Shown: piece by piece, positions 52,728 to 61,385 of the stretch
Layout: each line of letters starts with the position of its first letter
How positions within the stretch are numbered: the first letter of the stretch is position 1
Assembly: GCF_009759665.1 (NCBI RefSeq)
Contig: NZ_WQNE01000032.1
Coordinates: 1-64,000, forward strand
Length of the DNA: 64,000 nucleotides
Reading direction: 5' to 3'
Source of the DNA: Bradyrhizobium cajani
GTDB taxonomy: Bacteria > Pseudomonadota > Alphaproteobacteria > Rhizobiales > Xanthobacteraceae
The notes under the pieces: model-generated
Told to the model about the DNA's origin: nothing
Seen by the model: the letters and a program-made list of their open reading frames with translations, nothing else
Databases searched by the model: none
Made by a program: the position numbers and the translations under genes

Positions 52728-54080
52728 ATGAGAGTCGATCTCGCAGCGAGCTATGGCGAAGAACGTCTGCCGCGCTACACCAGCTACCCGACCGCGCCGC
52801 ATTTTTCGGCTGCGATCGGCGCAAAGACCTACGCTGGGTGGCTCGCCCAGCTCCCGGCTGGAGCCAGCGCGTCACTCTACCTGCATGTGCCGTTCTGTCG
52901 CGAGATGTGCTGGTATTGCGGCTGCCATACCCAGATCGTCCGCCGCGACGAGTTGATCGCGGCCTATCAGCGGACGCTGCGCAGCGAGATCGCACTGGTC
53001 GCCGATACCATCGGCCGCCGCATCAAGGTCGAACACATCCATTTCGGCGGCGGCACACCGACGATCATGGCGCCGGAGGCGTTTGCCGAGTTGGTGGCGG
53101 AGATGCGCCACGCGTTCTTCGTGCTGCCGTCGGCCGAGATCGCCGTCGAGATCGATCCCCGGACATTGACCGCCGACATGGTCGAAGCCATGCGGCTCTC
53201 GGGCGTCAACCGCGCGAGCCTCGGGGTGCAGAGCTTTGATCCCGTCGTGCAGCGCGCGATCAACCGCGTTCAGAGCTTCGAGCAGACGGCGTCCGTCGTC
53301 GACATGCTGAGGCGCGCCGGCATCAACGGCATCAACTTCGACCTGATCTACGGGCTGCCGCACCAGACCGTCGCCTCGTGCCTGGATACGGTCCGGCGCA
53401 GCCTCTCGCTCGCGCCTGACCGCTTCTCGGTGTTCGGCTACGCTCATGTGCCCGAATTCAAGAAGCACCAGCGCATGATCAACGAGAGCGTCCTGCCCGA
53501 TGGCCTTGCGCGTCACGACCAGGCCTGCGCGATCGCGAATGCGCTGAAGGAGGCCGGTTACGTGCAGATCGGGCTCGATCATTTCGCGCGACCCGACGAT
53601 TCGATGGCGGTGGCCTTCAAGGAGCGGACGCTGCGACGTAATTTCCAGGGCTATACCACCGACCAGGGCGAGGTTCTGCTCGGTTTCGGCGCAAGTGCGA
53701 TCGGGCATCTCCCGCAGGGCTATATCCAGAACGAGGTGCAGATCGGCGCTTATGCGCAGGGCATCACCGCCGGCCGTCTCGCGACCGCGAAGGGCTATGG
53801 TCTCACCGACGACGACCGGCTGCGCGCCGACATCATCGAGCGCATCATGTGCGAGTTCGGTGTCGATCTCGGCGACATCTGCGCGCGCCATGGCGCGGAG
53901 CCCGAGGCGATGCTGAAGTCGGCGTCGCGTCTGAAGCCGCTGATCTCGGATGGCGTCGTCAGGCTGGACGGCGACCGGCTCGCGGTCGCAAAGGACTCGC
54001 GCTTCCTGGTCCGCAGCGTCGCGGCCGCGTTCGACGCGCATCTGGATCCGGGAAAGCAGCTGCACAGCCGGGCTGTGTGA
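52728..54080 (+). CDS. hemN: oxygen-independent coproporphyrinogen III dehydrogenase
   Basis: 450 residues, radical SAM enzyme. The cluster motif FCREMCWYC (Cys57, Cys61, Cys64) binds the 4Fe-4S centre. The N-terminal RYTSYPTAPHFS and the HemN C-terminal domain (LRADIIERIMCEFGVDLGDI) are present. It makes protoporphyrinogen without oxygen, supplying heme under microaerobic and anaerobic growth. A FixK-type box upstream fits that role. Confidence 0.95.
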   Translation: MRVDLAASYGEERLPRYTSYPTAPHFSAAIGAKTYAGWLAQLPAGASASLYLHVPFCREMCWYCGCHTQIVRRDELIAAYQRTLRSEIALVADTIGRRIKVEHIHFGGGTPTIMAPEAFAELVAEMRHAFFVLPSAEIAVEIDPRTLTADMVEAMRLSGVNRASLGVQSFDPVVQRAINRVQSFEQTASVVDMLRRAGINGINFDLIYGLPHQTVASCLDTVRRSLSLAPDRFSVFGYAHVPEFKKHQRMINESVLPDGLARHDQACAIANALKEAGYVQIGLDHFARPDDSMAVAFKERTLRRNFQGYTTDQGEVLLGFGASAIGHLPQGYIQNEVQIGAYAQGITAGRLATAKGYGLTDDDRLRADIIERIMCEFGVDLGDICARHGAEPEAMLKSASRLKPLISDGVVRLDGDRLAVAKDSRFLVRSVAAAFDAHLDPGKQLHSRAV

Positions 54081-54093
54081 GCTCTCTCCTTCC

Positions 54094-54198
54094 GTCATTC
54101 CGGGGCGCGCCTCTTTGGCGCGAACCCGGAATCCATTTCACCGCATGACTTGCTGCCCGATGGATTCCGGGTTCGCGCTGCGCGCGCCCCGGAATGAC
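54094..54198. repeat. GTCATTCCGGGG palindromic repeat
   Basis: Opens GTCATTCCGGGGCGCGC and closes GCGCGCCCCGGAATGAC, 17-base inverted ends. Inside, GGCGCGAACCCGGAATCCAT...ATGGATTCCGGGTTCGCG form a second long inverted repeat. The whole unit could fold into one extended hairpin after hemN. Confidence 0.88.
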
Positions 54199-54268
54199 AA
54201 CTGTGCTTGCGCTCCAACAAAGAACCCCCGCCGCTCGCCGCTATCGTCGTTTCGGAACGGAGTTGTCC

Positions 54269-54466
54269 ATGCCTTTCCGATCCGACGATCTGGTCGATGA
54301 CATCATGCGTTCGGCGCCGCACACGATCCGCGTGTTTCTCGCCTTCAGGATGGCCTGTGTCGGCTGTCCGATCGCAACCTTCCACACGGTGGATGACGCC
54401 TGCCGCGAGCATGGCATCGATCGCGAGAAATTCCTCGCCGCGCTATGCGACTGCGTGCCGGCGTGA
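54269..54466 (+). CDS. DUF1858 protein with Cys-x2-Cys motif
   Basis: 65 residues. DLVDDIMRSAPHTIRVFLAF, then CVGCPIATFHTVDDACREHG, is the DUF1858 pattern, the same domain found at the N-terminus of ScdA/YtfE and hybrid cluster proteins. The CVGC motif is the conserved pair. It is probably linked to nitrosative or Fe-S chemistry, as it sits between hemN and nnrR. ATG 54269 has ACGGAG nearby; an upstream frame to 54194 is unsupported. Confidence 0.85.
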   Translation: MPFRSDDLVDDIMRSAPHTIRVFLAFRMACVGCPIATFHTVDDACREHGIDREKFLAALCDCVPA

Positions 54467-54579
54467 AGCGGTCCGGAATTCGCGCGGGTCGCGCGCGGAT
54501 TCCCGGGTGAGGAGGCGCTTTCGCCGTAAGCGGAGCGCCTCTCACCCCGATCTTCAGGGAAAACGTCCTGGCGCTGCTC

Positions 54580-55290
54580 TCACGCCGCGCCGCTGTCGGG
54601 GCTCTGCTCCGCCAGCACGACGATCCTGTGCGGTTCGCGCAGGATGATGCGCTGACGGCCACTCTCGACGAGGCCCTGGCTCTCCCAGCCGCTCAGGATG
54701 CGGCTGACGGTGTGCAGCGTGGTGCCGGTCATCTGTGCGATGTCCTGGCGGCTGATCGGGAAGTCGATCTCGATGCCGTGGTCGAGTTTCTTGCCGGACT
54801 GCTTGGCGAGGCGGAGCAGGGCGTGTGCGACGCGCTGCTCGACCTGTTGGGTCGATATCTCCAGGATACGGGTGTGGCTTTCCTGAAGCCGCGTGCCGAC
54901 GGTCTGGAGGGTGTTGGCGGCGAGCGCGGGGAACCGTTCGACCAGGCGCGGCCAGGCCGAAGTCGGCCAGATCAGCACCACGCTGTCGTCGACCGCGATC
55001 GCGGTCGCCGGATAGCGCGCCGCTCCGATCGCCATTGCGAGGCCGAAGGTCTCGCCGGGGGCGACATAGCGCACCACGATCTGCTCGCCGGTCGGCGTGG
55101 TCTTGGCCGCGCGGACATGGCCGTGCAGCAGCAGGAAGAAGGATTGCGCGTCTGCGCCCTGCTCGAAGATGGCGCTGTTCCTGGGATAGCGCGCCGAGCG
55201 GGCCTCGCGCAGGATCTCGTCGAGGGCGTCCGGGCTGACCCCGGCAAACAGCGGCAAATGCGCAACCAGCGATGTGTCGACCTTGGCCAT
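54580..55290 (-). CDS. nnrR: Crp/Fnr-type regulator, NnrR-like
   Basis: 236 residues: cyclic-nucleotide-type sensor domain (to about 145), dimer helix and HTH. The recognition region is FPISRQDIAQMTGTTLHTVS, with His-x2-Ser-Arg where FNR has Glu-x2-Ser-Arg. There is no N-terminal Cys cluster, so it is not an Fe-S FNR. With nirK and nnrS nearby it is best read as NnrR, the NO-responsive activator. AAGGAGG precedes ATG 55290. The upstream box suggests control by FixK2 or itself. Confidence 0.88.
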   Translation of the reverse strand: MAKVDTSLVAHLPLFAGVSPDALDEILREARSARYPRNSAIFEQGADAQSFFLLLHGHVRAAKTTPTGEQIVVRYVAPGETFGLAMAIGAARYPATAIAVDDSVVLIWPTSAWPRLVERFPALAANTLQTVGTRLQESHTRILEISTQQVEQRVAHALLRLAKQSGKKLDHGIEIDFPISRQDIAQMTGTTLHTVSRILSGWESQGLVESGRQRIILREPHRIVVLAEQSPDSGAA

Positions 55291-55342
55291 TTTGCCTCCT
55301 TGGCGCTCGGGAGTGTGATGGCACCTGCAATCGTCGGGGTGT

Positions 55343-55356
55343 TTGCGATAGCGCAA
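55343..55356. promoter_or_regulatory. FNR/FixK box between nnrR and nnrS
   Basis: TTGCGATAGCGCAA is a perfect TTGCG-N4-CGCAA site, 53 bases upstream of nnrR and 64 upstream of nnrS. It could serve both divergent genes. One site for two promoters contrasts with the two sites at hemN. Confidence 0.85.
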
Positions 55357-55419
55357 AACCAGCCGGCCGGAGCGGCAGTATTTTTCCAGACATGGTCTGA
55401 AATTTACTGGAGTCCCCCC

Positions 55420-56631
55420 ATGGCTGGTGCCCGATCCCGTAATCCGAAGGGCTGGCCGCTGTTTGCCAACAGCTTCCGGCCCTTCTTCCTGCTGGGCGCG
55501 ATTCAGGCCGGGCTATCGATCCTGGCCTGGCTGCCGATGTTTTACGGTGAATTGTCGGTGAGCTCGGCGTTCGCGCCGCGCGACTGGCACGTCCACGAGA
55601 TGCTTTATGGCTTCCTCCCGGCGGTGATCACGGGCTTCCTGTTCACGGCGATCCCGAACTGGACCGGGCGGCTGCCGATCCAGGGCACGTCGCTGGGCGC
55701 GCTGCTGGTGGTCTGGCTCGGCGGGCGCGTCGCAGTGACGCTGTCCGCAGACACCGGCTGGGCGTTGGCACTGGTCGTCGATGCCGCTTTCCTGGCGCTG
55801 GTCGTCGCCGCTGCGACGCGCGAGATCATCGCGGGCGGCAACTGGCGCAACCTGCCGGTGGTGATGCTGGTGCTGATGCTGCTCGCCGGCAATGTCGGCT
55901 TTCATCTCGAAGCGCATTACCAGGGCGCGGCCGATATCAGCATCCGCGTCGGCGTCAGTGTGGTCGTGCTGCTGATCGCGCTGATCGGCGGCCGCATCAT
56001 TCCGAGCTTCACCCGTAACTGGCTGGTCAAGTTCAATCCCGGCCGCCTGCCGGTGCCGTTCGGTCGGTTCGACGGCGCGGTGATCGGATGCAGTGCGCTG
56101 GCGCTGATCGCGTGGATCGCGTCGCCCCTGAGCACGATCACCGGCGTTGCGATGGCTTTGGTCGGCGCGCTGCATCTGGTGCGACTCGCACGCTGGGCCG
56201 GCGACCGTACCTTCCGCGAGCGGCTGCTCCTGATCCTCCATGTCGGCTACCTCTTCGTGCCGCTCGGTTTCCTGCTGCATGCCATGGCCGTATTCGGCGC
56301 GCTGCCGCCGAGCGCGGGCCTTCACGCCTGGATGGCGGGCGCGGCCGGCACCATGACGCTCGCGGTGATGACGCGCGCGAGCCTCGGCCATACCGGACAG
56401 GCCCTGACGGCCTCACCGGCGACGCAGGGAATCTATGTCGCGGTCATCGTCGCGGCGCTGGCGCGGGTCGCTGCCGTGGTGCTGCCGGCGCATAGCGATG
56501 CGCTGCTGCACATCGCCGCCTGCGGCTGGGTCATCGCGTTCCTCGGCTTTGCGATTGCGTTCGGTCCGCTGCTCGCCGGCGCCCGCATGCGCGCACTGGC
56601 CATCATCGGCGTGCCGGCTCCGGCACGCTGA
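55420..56631 (+). CDS. nnrS: NnrS family heme-copper membrane protein
   Basis: 403 residues with about 12 spans. The motifs DWHVHEMLYGFLPAVITGFL, TAIPNWTGRLPI, and GRIIPSFTRNW are NnrS hallmarks, with His residues thought to bind heme and copper. NnrS relieves nitrosative stress and aids NO metabolism in denitrifiers. TGGAG precedes ATG 55420. A longer frame upstream is an artefact overlapping nnrR. Its stop is two bases from the convergent AraC gene. Confidence 0.93.
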   Translation: MAGARSRNPKGWPLFANSFRPFFLLGAIQAGLSILAWLPMFYGELSVSSAFAPRDWHVHEMLYGFLPAVITGFLFTAIPNWTGRLPIQGTSLGALLVVWLGGRVAVTLSADTGWALALVVDAAFLALVVAAATREIIAGGNWRNLPVVMLVLMLLAGNVGFHLEAHYQGAADISIRVGVSVVVLLIALIGGRIIPSFTRNWLVKFNPGRLPVPFGRFDGAVIGCSALALIAWIASPLSTITGVAMALVGALHLVRLARWAGDRTFRERLLLILHVGYLFVPLGFLLHAMAVFGALPPSAGLHAWMAGAAGTMTLAVMTRASLGHTGQALTASPATQGIYVAVIVAALARVAAVVLPAHSDALLHIAACGWVIAFLGFAIAFGPLLAGARMRALAIIGVPAPAR

Positions 56632-56633
56632 CC

Positions 56634-57671
56634 TCAGGCGGCCGACGCCGAAGGGATTTCGGCCGGCTTCGCCAGCGGTCGCACGCCCTTGCGCCATTCG
56701 GTGATGGAGCAGCCGAAGCGGCCGCGGAACCAGCGCGCCATGGCGCTCTGGGCGGAGAAGCCGAGCTGCACGGCGATGTCGGCCAGCGGCCGGCCGGGAT
56801 CGTCGATCAACTGCGTCACGAGATCGGCGCGCTGCGCATCGAGGATGGCCGAGAAGCTGGTGCCTGATGCGGCGAGGTGGCGGTGGACGGTGCGGCGGGT
56901 GCAGGCGAGATGCTCGGCCACGCGCTCGACCGTGCAGTCACCGCTGGCGAGCAGGATGCGCACGACCTCGTCGACCTTTGCCTCCCAGCTTGCGGGCCGC
57001 GTCTCGATCGCCTCGATCCGCTTGCGCAGATAGCTCGCGATCAGCGGATGCGCGCTCGGGATCCGGCGCGCCATGTCGTGCGCCGACAGCACGATCGAAT
57101 CGTCGTCGGCATTGAAGGTCACGCGGCAGCCGAAGAATTCGCGATAGCGCTTGCAGTCGTGCGGCGGCGGATAATGCAGATGCACCTCCTGCGGCCGCCA
57201 ATCGCTGCTGAACAGGGACTGGATGATGCGGTGGACGCTGCCGAGCGCCATGTCGATCGCCTGGCGCGGCGCGGTCGGCCGCCGGCCGCGCAGATGCAGC
57301 GCAATGGTCACGGTGTGCTTGTCATGCGAGACGCCCAGCCGCATGCCGTCGTGATGGACATGAATGAAGCGTGAGAATGCTTCGATAGCTTCGCCGACGG
57401 TCGCCTGTTCGCGCACGATCAAACCAACCGCGCCGAAATTGGTCAGCCCGCCGCGCTCGGCGAGGCGCAAGCCGAAATCTTCGGCGCCGGACGCCTCTGC
57501 CGACAATTCGAGCAGACGGCGCAGGCCCGCGACGGCGATGGGCGTGTCGGGCTTGTCGAGGCAGGCCAGCGGCAGCCTGACCTTGCGCATCATCTGCCGG
57601 GGGTCGAGCCCGACCGACCGGGCGACTTCCGGGTAATAGCTCAAGCCTGCGCTGCGAATGAGGTCGGTCAT
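56634..57671 (-). CDS. AraC-family regulator with arabinose-binding-like N-domain
   Basis: 345 residues. The N-terminal two-thirds follows the AraC_bd (Arabinose_bd, PF12625-type) pattern found in OruR/ArgR-like regulators (SYYPEVARSVGLDPRQMMRK). The C-terminal HTH includes LADIAVQLGFSAQSAMARWF and RGRFGCSITEWRKG. The ligand and targets are unknown. ATG 57671 is preferred; an ATG at 57761 would include the operator-like repeats in the coding region. Two direct repeats upstream suggest autoregulation. Confidence 0.88.
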   Translation of the reverse strand: MTDLIRSAGLSYYPEVARSVGLDPRQMMRKVRLPLACLDKPDTPIAVAGLRRLLELSAEASGAEDFGLRLAERGGLTNFGAVGLIVREQATVGEAIEAFSRFIHVHHDGMRLGVSHDKHTVTIALHLRGRRPTAPRQAIDMALGSVHRIIQSLFSSDWRPQEVHLHYPPPHDCKRYREFFGCRVTFNADDDSIVLSAHDMARRIPSAHPLIASYLRKRIEAIETRPASWEAKVDEVVRILLASGDCTVERVAEHLACTRRTVHRHLAASGTSFSAILDAQRADLVTQLIDDPGRPLADIAVQLGFSAQSAMARWFRGRFGCSITEWRKGVRPLAKPAEIPSASAA

Positions 57672-57702
57672 GCGAGCCGGTCCTGCCAGCCATTCCCGCA
57701 GA

Positions 57703-57740
57703 TGTCCCGAAATGTAAAGTTTCTGTCCCGATCCGTCAAA
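57703..57740 (-). promoter_or_regulatory. direct repeats upstream of the AraC-type gene
   Basis: TGTCCCGAAATGTAAAG (57703-57719) and TGTCCCGATCCGTCAAA (57724-57740) share 12 of 17 bases and start exactly 21 bases apart, two turns of the helix. AraC proteins bind such paired direct half-sites. The repeats end 32 bases before the ATG at 57671, so they may mediate autoregulation. Confidence 0.5.
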
Positions 57741-57876
57741 TCCGGGAACAGAGTGGAACATACATAAGGGAAACCGAAGCACTGGCGCCAATGCCGTGCT
57801 CACGACGGCGCGGCTGGGTGAAGCGGGCCCGCTGCCGTCTCGGGCCATTTGACCAAGACATTGCTGGATCGGGATT

Positions 57877-58491
57877 ATGCCTGGGAACACGCTTTCCAAG
57901 GGTGAGGTATTCGTCATTGAAACTGACGCGACCTCGCGCGAACAACTTTCCGCCGCGCTCCAACAGAGCGCCTATGACGTGATCTGCTTTGCCGACGGCG
58001 CCTCGCTGCTGTCGGAGACGAGAGCGCGGATGCCGGCCTGCGTGCTGCTGGAGATGCCGCCGGATCGCTCCGGCCTCGACGTGCTCAGGCGGCTGCGCGA
58101 GGAAAATTGCATGGCGCCGGTGCTGGTGACCTCGGCGAACGGCAGCATCGCCATGGCAGTCGACGCCATCAAGAGCGGCGCGGCCGACTTCATCGAAAAG
58201 CCGTTCCGTAGCCATGACATCATCGGCCGGATCGATGCGGCCATCGACGAATTCGCGCAGCCCGGTTCAAACCGCCAGCGCTGGCTGCCCGGCTGCGAAC
58301 CCCTGACGCCGCGCGAAGGCGACGTGCTCGAGCATCTCGCCGCCGGCCTCACCAACAAGGAGATCGCCCGGCGCATGCATTTGAGCGCACGGACGATCGA
58401 GGGTTATCGCGCCAGCGTCCTGCGGAAGGGCGGCGCCCGCAACGTAACCGATCTGCTCCGCCGCATCTTCGGTCAGGGCTCACCCGCCTAA
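57877..58491 (+). CDS. FixJ-like response regulator with degenerate receiver
   Basis: 204 residues: receiver (about 10-125), linker, LuxR-type HTH (LTPREGDVLEHLAAGLTNKE to RMHLSARTIEGYR). The phosphoacceptor position reads VLLEMPP (Glu59) where FixJ-type proteins have Asp, and the loop after it is one residue shorter. Thr85 and Lys108 (EKPF) remain; the acidic pocket is only ETD. So it may be constitutively on or respond differently. No partner kinase is near. The gene faces away from the AraC gene. Confidence 0.88.
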   Translation: MPGNTLSKGEVFVIETDATSREQLSAALQQSAYDVICFADGASLLSETRARMPACVLLEMPPDRSGLDVLRRLREENCMAPVLVTSANGSIAMAVDAIKSGAADFIEKPFRSHDIIGRIDAAIDEFAQPGSNRQRWLPGCEPLTPREGDVLEHLAAGLTNKEIARRMHLSARTIEGYRASVLRKGGARNVTDLLRRIFGQGSPA

Positions 58492-58591
58492 AGCATGATC
58501 CGGAAAAGCGCGCAGCGGTTTTCCGAAAAGATCATGCTCAAACAACAACCTAAAGCGCGATGACGATTCATCGCAATCTCATCGCGCTTTA
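58492..58591. repeat. AGCATGATCC-family repeat with second hairpin
   Basis: AGCATGATCCGGAAAAGCGC to ATCATGCT (ending 58538), followed by AAAGCGCGATGACG...TCATCGCGCTTTA (58552-58591). It begins at the last base of the regulator stop codon. Same two-part layout as 24184-24307. Confidence 0.85.
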
Positions 58592-58767
58592 GGTCTGAGG
58601 CGCGGCTCGCCGCGCCGTGCGTTCCGCGGCCATGGTGCGGCCACCGCGCCGCCCCACGGAAACCCCAATCGAACCGGTTCCTTCCCTGCCGCGTCTCATC
58701 ACGATGGCGAGGCATTTGATCGCGCGCGTCCGGTTGGCGGCGCGGCGATACCGGCAGGAGGGACTTT

Positions 58768-60450
58768 ATGCGCATCACCGCAAGATATTTGGCAACGACG
58801 AGCCTGGTCCTGGTGACCATGGCCACGGCGGCACCATCATGGGCCGCCGATGTGGACGCGACGTCGGCCATCGACGCCGTCACCGTCTATCCCGACGGCG
58901 CCACCGTGACCCGCGTCATTTCGTTGGATCTCGCCTCCGGGGACTCGACGCTGGTCGCCAGGGATTTTCCACTCTCGCTCGATCCGTCCTCCCTTCGCGT
59001 CGAAGGCGAGGGGGGCGCCAAGCTCACCATCGGCACCATCGATGCGCGGCCGCCCCGTGCGGCGTCCCCGGTCAACCTGCCCGAGCTCGACAAGCGCATC
59101 GAGGTGCTCAAGGACGAGCGCTCAGATCTGCAAGGCGCAATCGAGGCGGCGGTGGCGCGGCGCAAATTCGCCCTGCGGTTTGCTGAAGTGTCCCCTGCGG
59201 GTCTCGGCGACAAGGGCGAGGCCCGGCCGATCACCGAATGGCGCGCGGCCTTTGGCGCGGTCGGCGAGGAGATCGCGACCGCAGACACCGCGATCCGCGA
59301 GGCCACACGAAAGCAGCGCGAGATCGACCGCCAGATCGCACAGCTCGAAGCCGAGCGCTCGGCCAAGCCGCCGAGCAAGCTGGAGGTACGGATCGACGTC
59401 GCCTCGGCCGCGGCGACCAAGGCGACGCTGCGGGTGACCTACGCCGTGCGCAACGCGCGCTGGGTGCCGCTCTATGACGCCCGGCTCGACACCGGCGCCA
59501 AGGATCGCAAGCCGCAACTCGAGCTGGTCCGCCGCGCCGAGGTCACACAGTCGACCGGCGAGGACTGGTCCAACGTCACGCTCGGCGTCTCCACGGTGCG
59601 CATCGGCCGCGGCGGTAGCGCGCCGGAGCTGAACTCGCTGGTCGCGCAATATCCGCAAGTGCCGAAGCCGCAGGCGCTTGGCGCGGCCTCGGACCTAGCG
59701 CGGCCTGCGCCAGCCATACGAGAGCGTTCCGCGCAACTTATGCCATTGTCCAAGGCCCCCGAAGCCGAGCCGCGCGAGCGCGCTGACGAGCAGCAGGCAA
59801 TTGCCGAGATCGGTGATTTCCAGGCCACCTTCAGGATTCCCGGCCGCGTCAGCCTCGGCGCCGACGAGGGCGCCAAGAGCCTGCGCGTCGCTTCGATGAC
59901 CGTGCTCGCCGAGCTCGCGGTGCGGGCGGCACCGGTGATGGACCCGACCGCCTACCTCGAAGCCAGCTTCAAGCAGACCGACGACACGACATTGCTGCCG
60001 GGCAAGGTCGCGATCTATCGCGACGGCGTCTTCGTCGGCCGCGGCAAGATTACGGCGTCCGCCAAGGACGACATCGTGCGGCTTGGTTTCGGCGCCGACG
60101 ACAAGGTGAAGATCGAGCGCGCAGTGCTCAAGCGCAACGAAGGTTCGGCCGGTCTCCTGATCGCGACATCGAAGACCGACGAGCGTTCGTTCAAGACCAC
60201 CGTCCGCAACGGACACGATTTCCCGATCAAGGTCGCGATCGAGGACCAGCTGCCGGTCAGCGAGAACGAGGACATCGTGGTCGAGATGCTGCCTGCGACC
60301 ACGCCGCCCACCGCGAGCAACATCCGCGACAGGCGCGGCGTGCTGGAATGGTCGTTCGACGCCAAACCCGGTGAGATCAGGGACATCAACTTCGTCTGGC
60401 GCATCCGCTGGCCGAAGGACAAGGGCATGGTGATCGTTCCGGCGGGATAG
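58768..60450 (+). CDS. DUF4139/DUF4140 (mucoidy-inhibitor MuiA-like) secreted protein
   Basis: 560 residues with a signal peptide ending at SWAAD. DUF4140 domain (IDAVTVYPDGATVTRVISLD), then a long coiled-coil (about 105-205) and DUF4139 (TYAVRNARWVPLYDARL ... TGEDWSNVTLGVST to the C-terminus, KPGEIRDINFVWRI). This is the MuiA family of envelope proteins, function poorly known. GGAGG precedes the ATG. Monocistronic. Confidence 0.9.
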   Translation: MRITARYLATTSLVLVTMATAAPSWAADVDATSAIDAVTVYPDGATVTRVISLDLASGDSTLVARDFPLSLDPSSLRVEGEGGAKLTIGTIDARPPRAASPVNLPELDKRIEVLKDERSDLQGAIEAAVARRKFALRFAEVSPAGLGDKGEARPITEWRAAFGAVGEEIATADTAIREATRKQREIDRQIAQLEAERSAKPPSKLEVRIDVASAAATKATLRVTYAVRNARWVPLYDARLDTGAKDRKPQLELVRRAEVTQSTGEDWSNVTLGVSTVRIGRGGSAPELNSLVAQYPQVPKPQALGAASDLARPAPAIRERSAQLMPLSKAPEAEPRERADEQQAIAEIGDFQATFRIPGRVSLGADEGAKSLRVASMTVLAELAVRAAPVMDPTAYLEASFKQTDDTTLLPGKVAIYRDGVFVGRGKITASAKDDIVRLGFGADDKVKIERAVLKRNEGSAGLLIATSKTDERSFKTTVRNGHDFPIKVAIEDQLPVSENEDIVVEMLPATTPPTASNIRDRRGVLEWSFDAKPGEIRDINFVWRIRWPKDKGMVIVPAG

Positions 60451-60462
60451 GCGGTGTCTCTT

Positions 60463-60590
60463 CACCTCTCCCGTAGGGAGAGGTCGGATCGCATCGAAAG
60501 ATGCGAGCCGGGTGAGGGGGTCTCGCTAAACGCCGCGGCCCCTCACCCGGATTGCTACGCAATCCGACCTCTCCCCGTTGGGGAGAGGTG
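60463..60590. repeat. CACCTCTCCC palindromic repeat overlapping hmuV
   Basis: Starts CACCTCTCCCGTAGGGAGAGG and ends with CCTCTCCCCGTTGGGGAGAGG, large inverted halves with inner GGGTGAGGGG/CCCCTCACCC. It is a known type of extragenic element in alphaproteobacteria. Its right end (60555-60590) encodes the last 11 residues and the stop codon of HmuV. Confidence 0.88.
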
Positions 60591-61385
60591 TGGCATCACC
60601 GCCCGCATCGACTGCGGCAGCACGTAAGGCACGCCGTCGTCGCCCCGATGGACGACGGCGTCGATCTCGAAAATGTCGCGGATGGTCTCGCGCGTGACGA
60701 CATCGGCCCGCGGGCCGTCGGCGGCGAGCTTGCCGCCGTTCAGCACGACGAGGCGGTCGGCGAAGCGGATTGCGAGATTGAGGTCGTGCAGGATGGCGAT
60801 CACGGCCGTGCCGCCTGCTGCGCGGCGGCGGGCCGCTTCGACGAGGTCGATCTGGTGGCGCAGGTCGAGGCTCGAGGTCGGCTCGTCCAGCAGCAGAAGT
60901 CCCGGTCCATGCGCGGCCTCGCCGCAGGCGAGCTGCACCAATACGCGGGCGAAATGGGTGCGCTGCTGCTCGCCGCCCGATAGCGTCGGCAATTGCCGCG
61001 CGCGGAAATGCGAAAGGCCGACCTCGTCGAGCGCGGCCTCGACGAGGGGGCCGGCGTCGCGCATGCTGCGATCGCCCGCGCCCATCAGCACGATCTCCTC
61101 GACGGTGAAGGGGAAGGTGACATTGATGTGCTGGGACAGCATGGCACGGCGCGCGGCTAGCTCGCGCGGCGTGAAGCTGCTGATGTCGCGCTGATTGAGG
61201 CGCACCTCGCCTTCGCTCGGGCGGAGATCGCCGGACAGGAGCCGCAGCAGGGTCGACTTGCCGGCACCGTTCGGGCCGATGATGGCGACCATCTCGCCGG
61301 CTGCAACCGTCAGGCCGACGCCATCGAGCAGGGTCGCGCGGCCGGCGCGCTTGCCCAGGGATCGCGCCTCGATCACGGCGCTCAT
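60555..61385 (-). CDS. hmuV: heme ABC transporter ATP-binding protein
   Basis: 276 residues. Walker A GPNGAGKST (37-45), signature LSGGEQQR and Walker B LLLLDEPTSSLD are intact. HmuV powers heme import across the inner membrane with HmuU and HmuT. The start overlaps hmuU as ATGA. The last residues (HLSPTGRGRIA) and the stop codon come from an intergenic repeat that has joined the gene. Confidence 0.95.
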   Translation of the reverse strand: MSAVIEARSLGKRAGRATLLDGVGLTVAAGEMVAIIGPNGAGKSTLLRLLSGDLRPSEGEVRLNQRDISSFTPRELAARRAMLSQHINVTFPFTVEEIVLMGAGDRSMRDAGPLVEAALDEVGLSHFRARQLPTLSGGEQQRTHFARVLVQLACGEAAHGPGLLLLDEPTSSLDLRHQIDLVEAARRRAAGGTAVIAILHDLNLAIRFADRLVVLNGGKLAADGPRADVVTRETIRDIFEIDAVVHRGDDGVPYVLPQSMRAVMPHLSPTGRGRIA

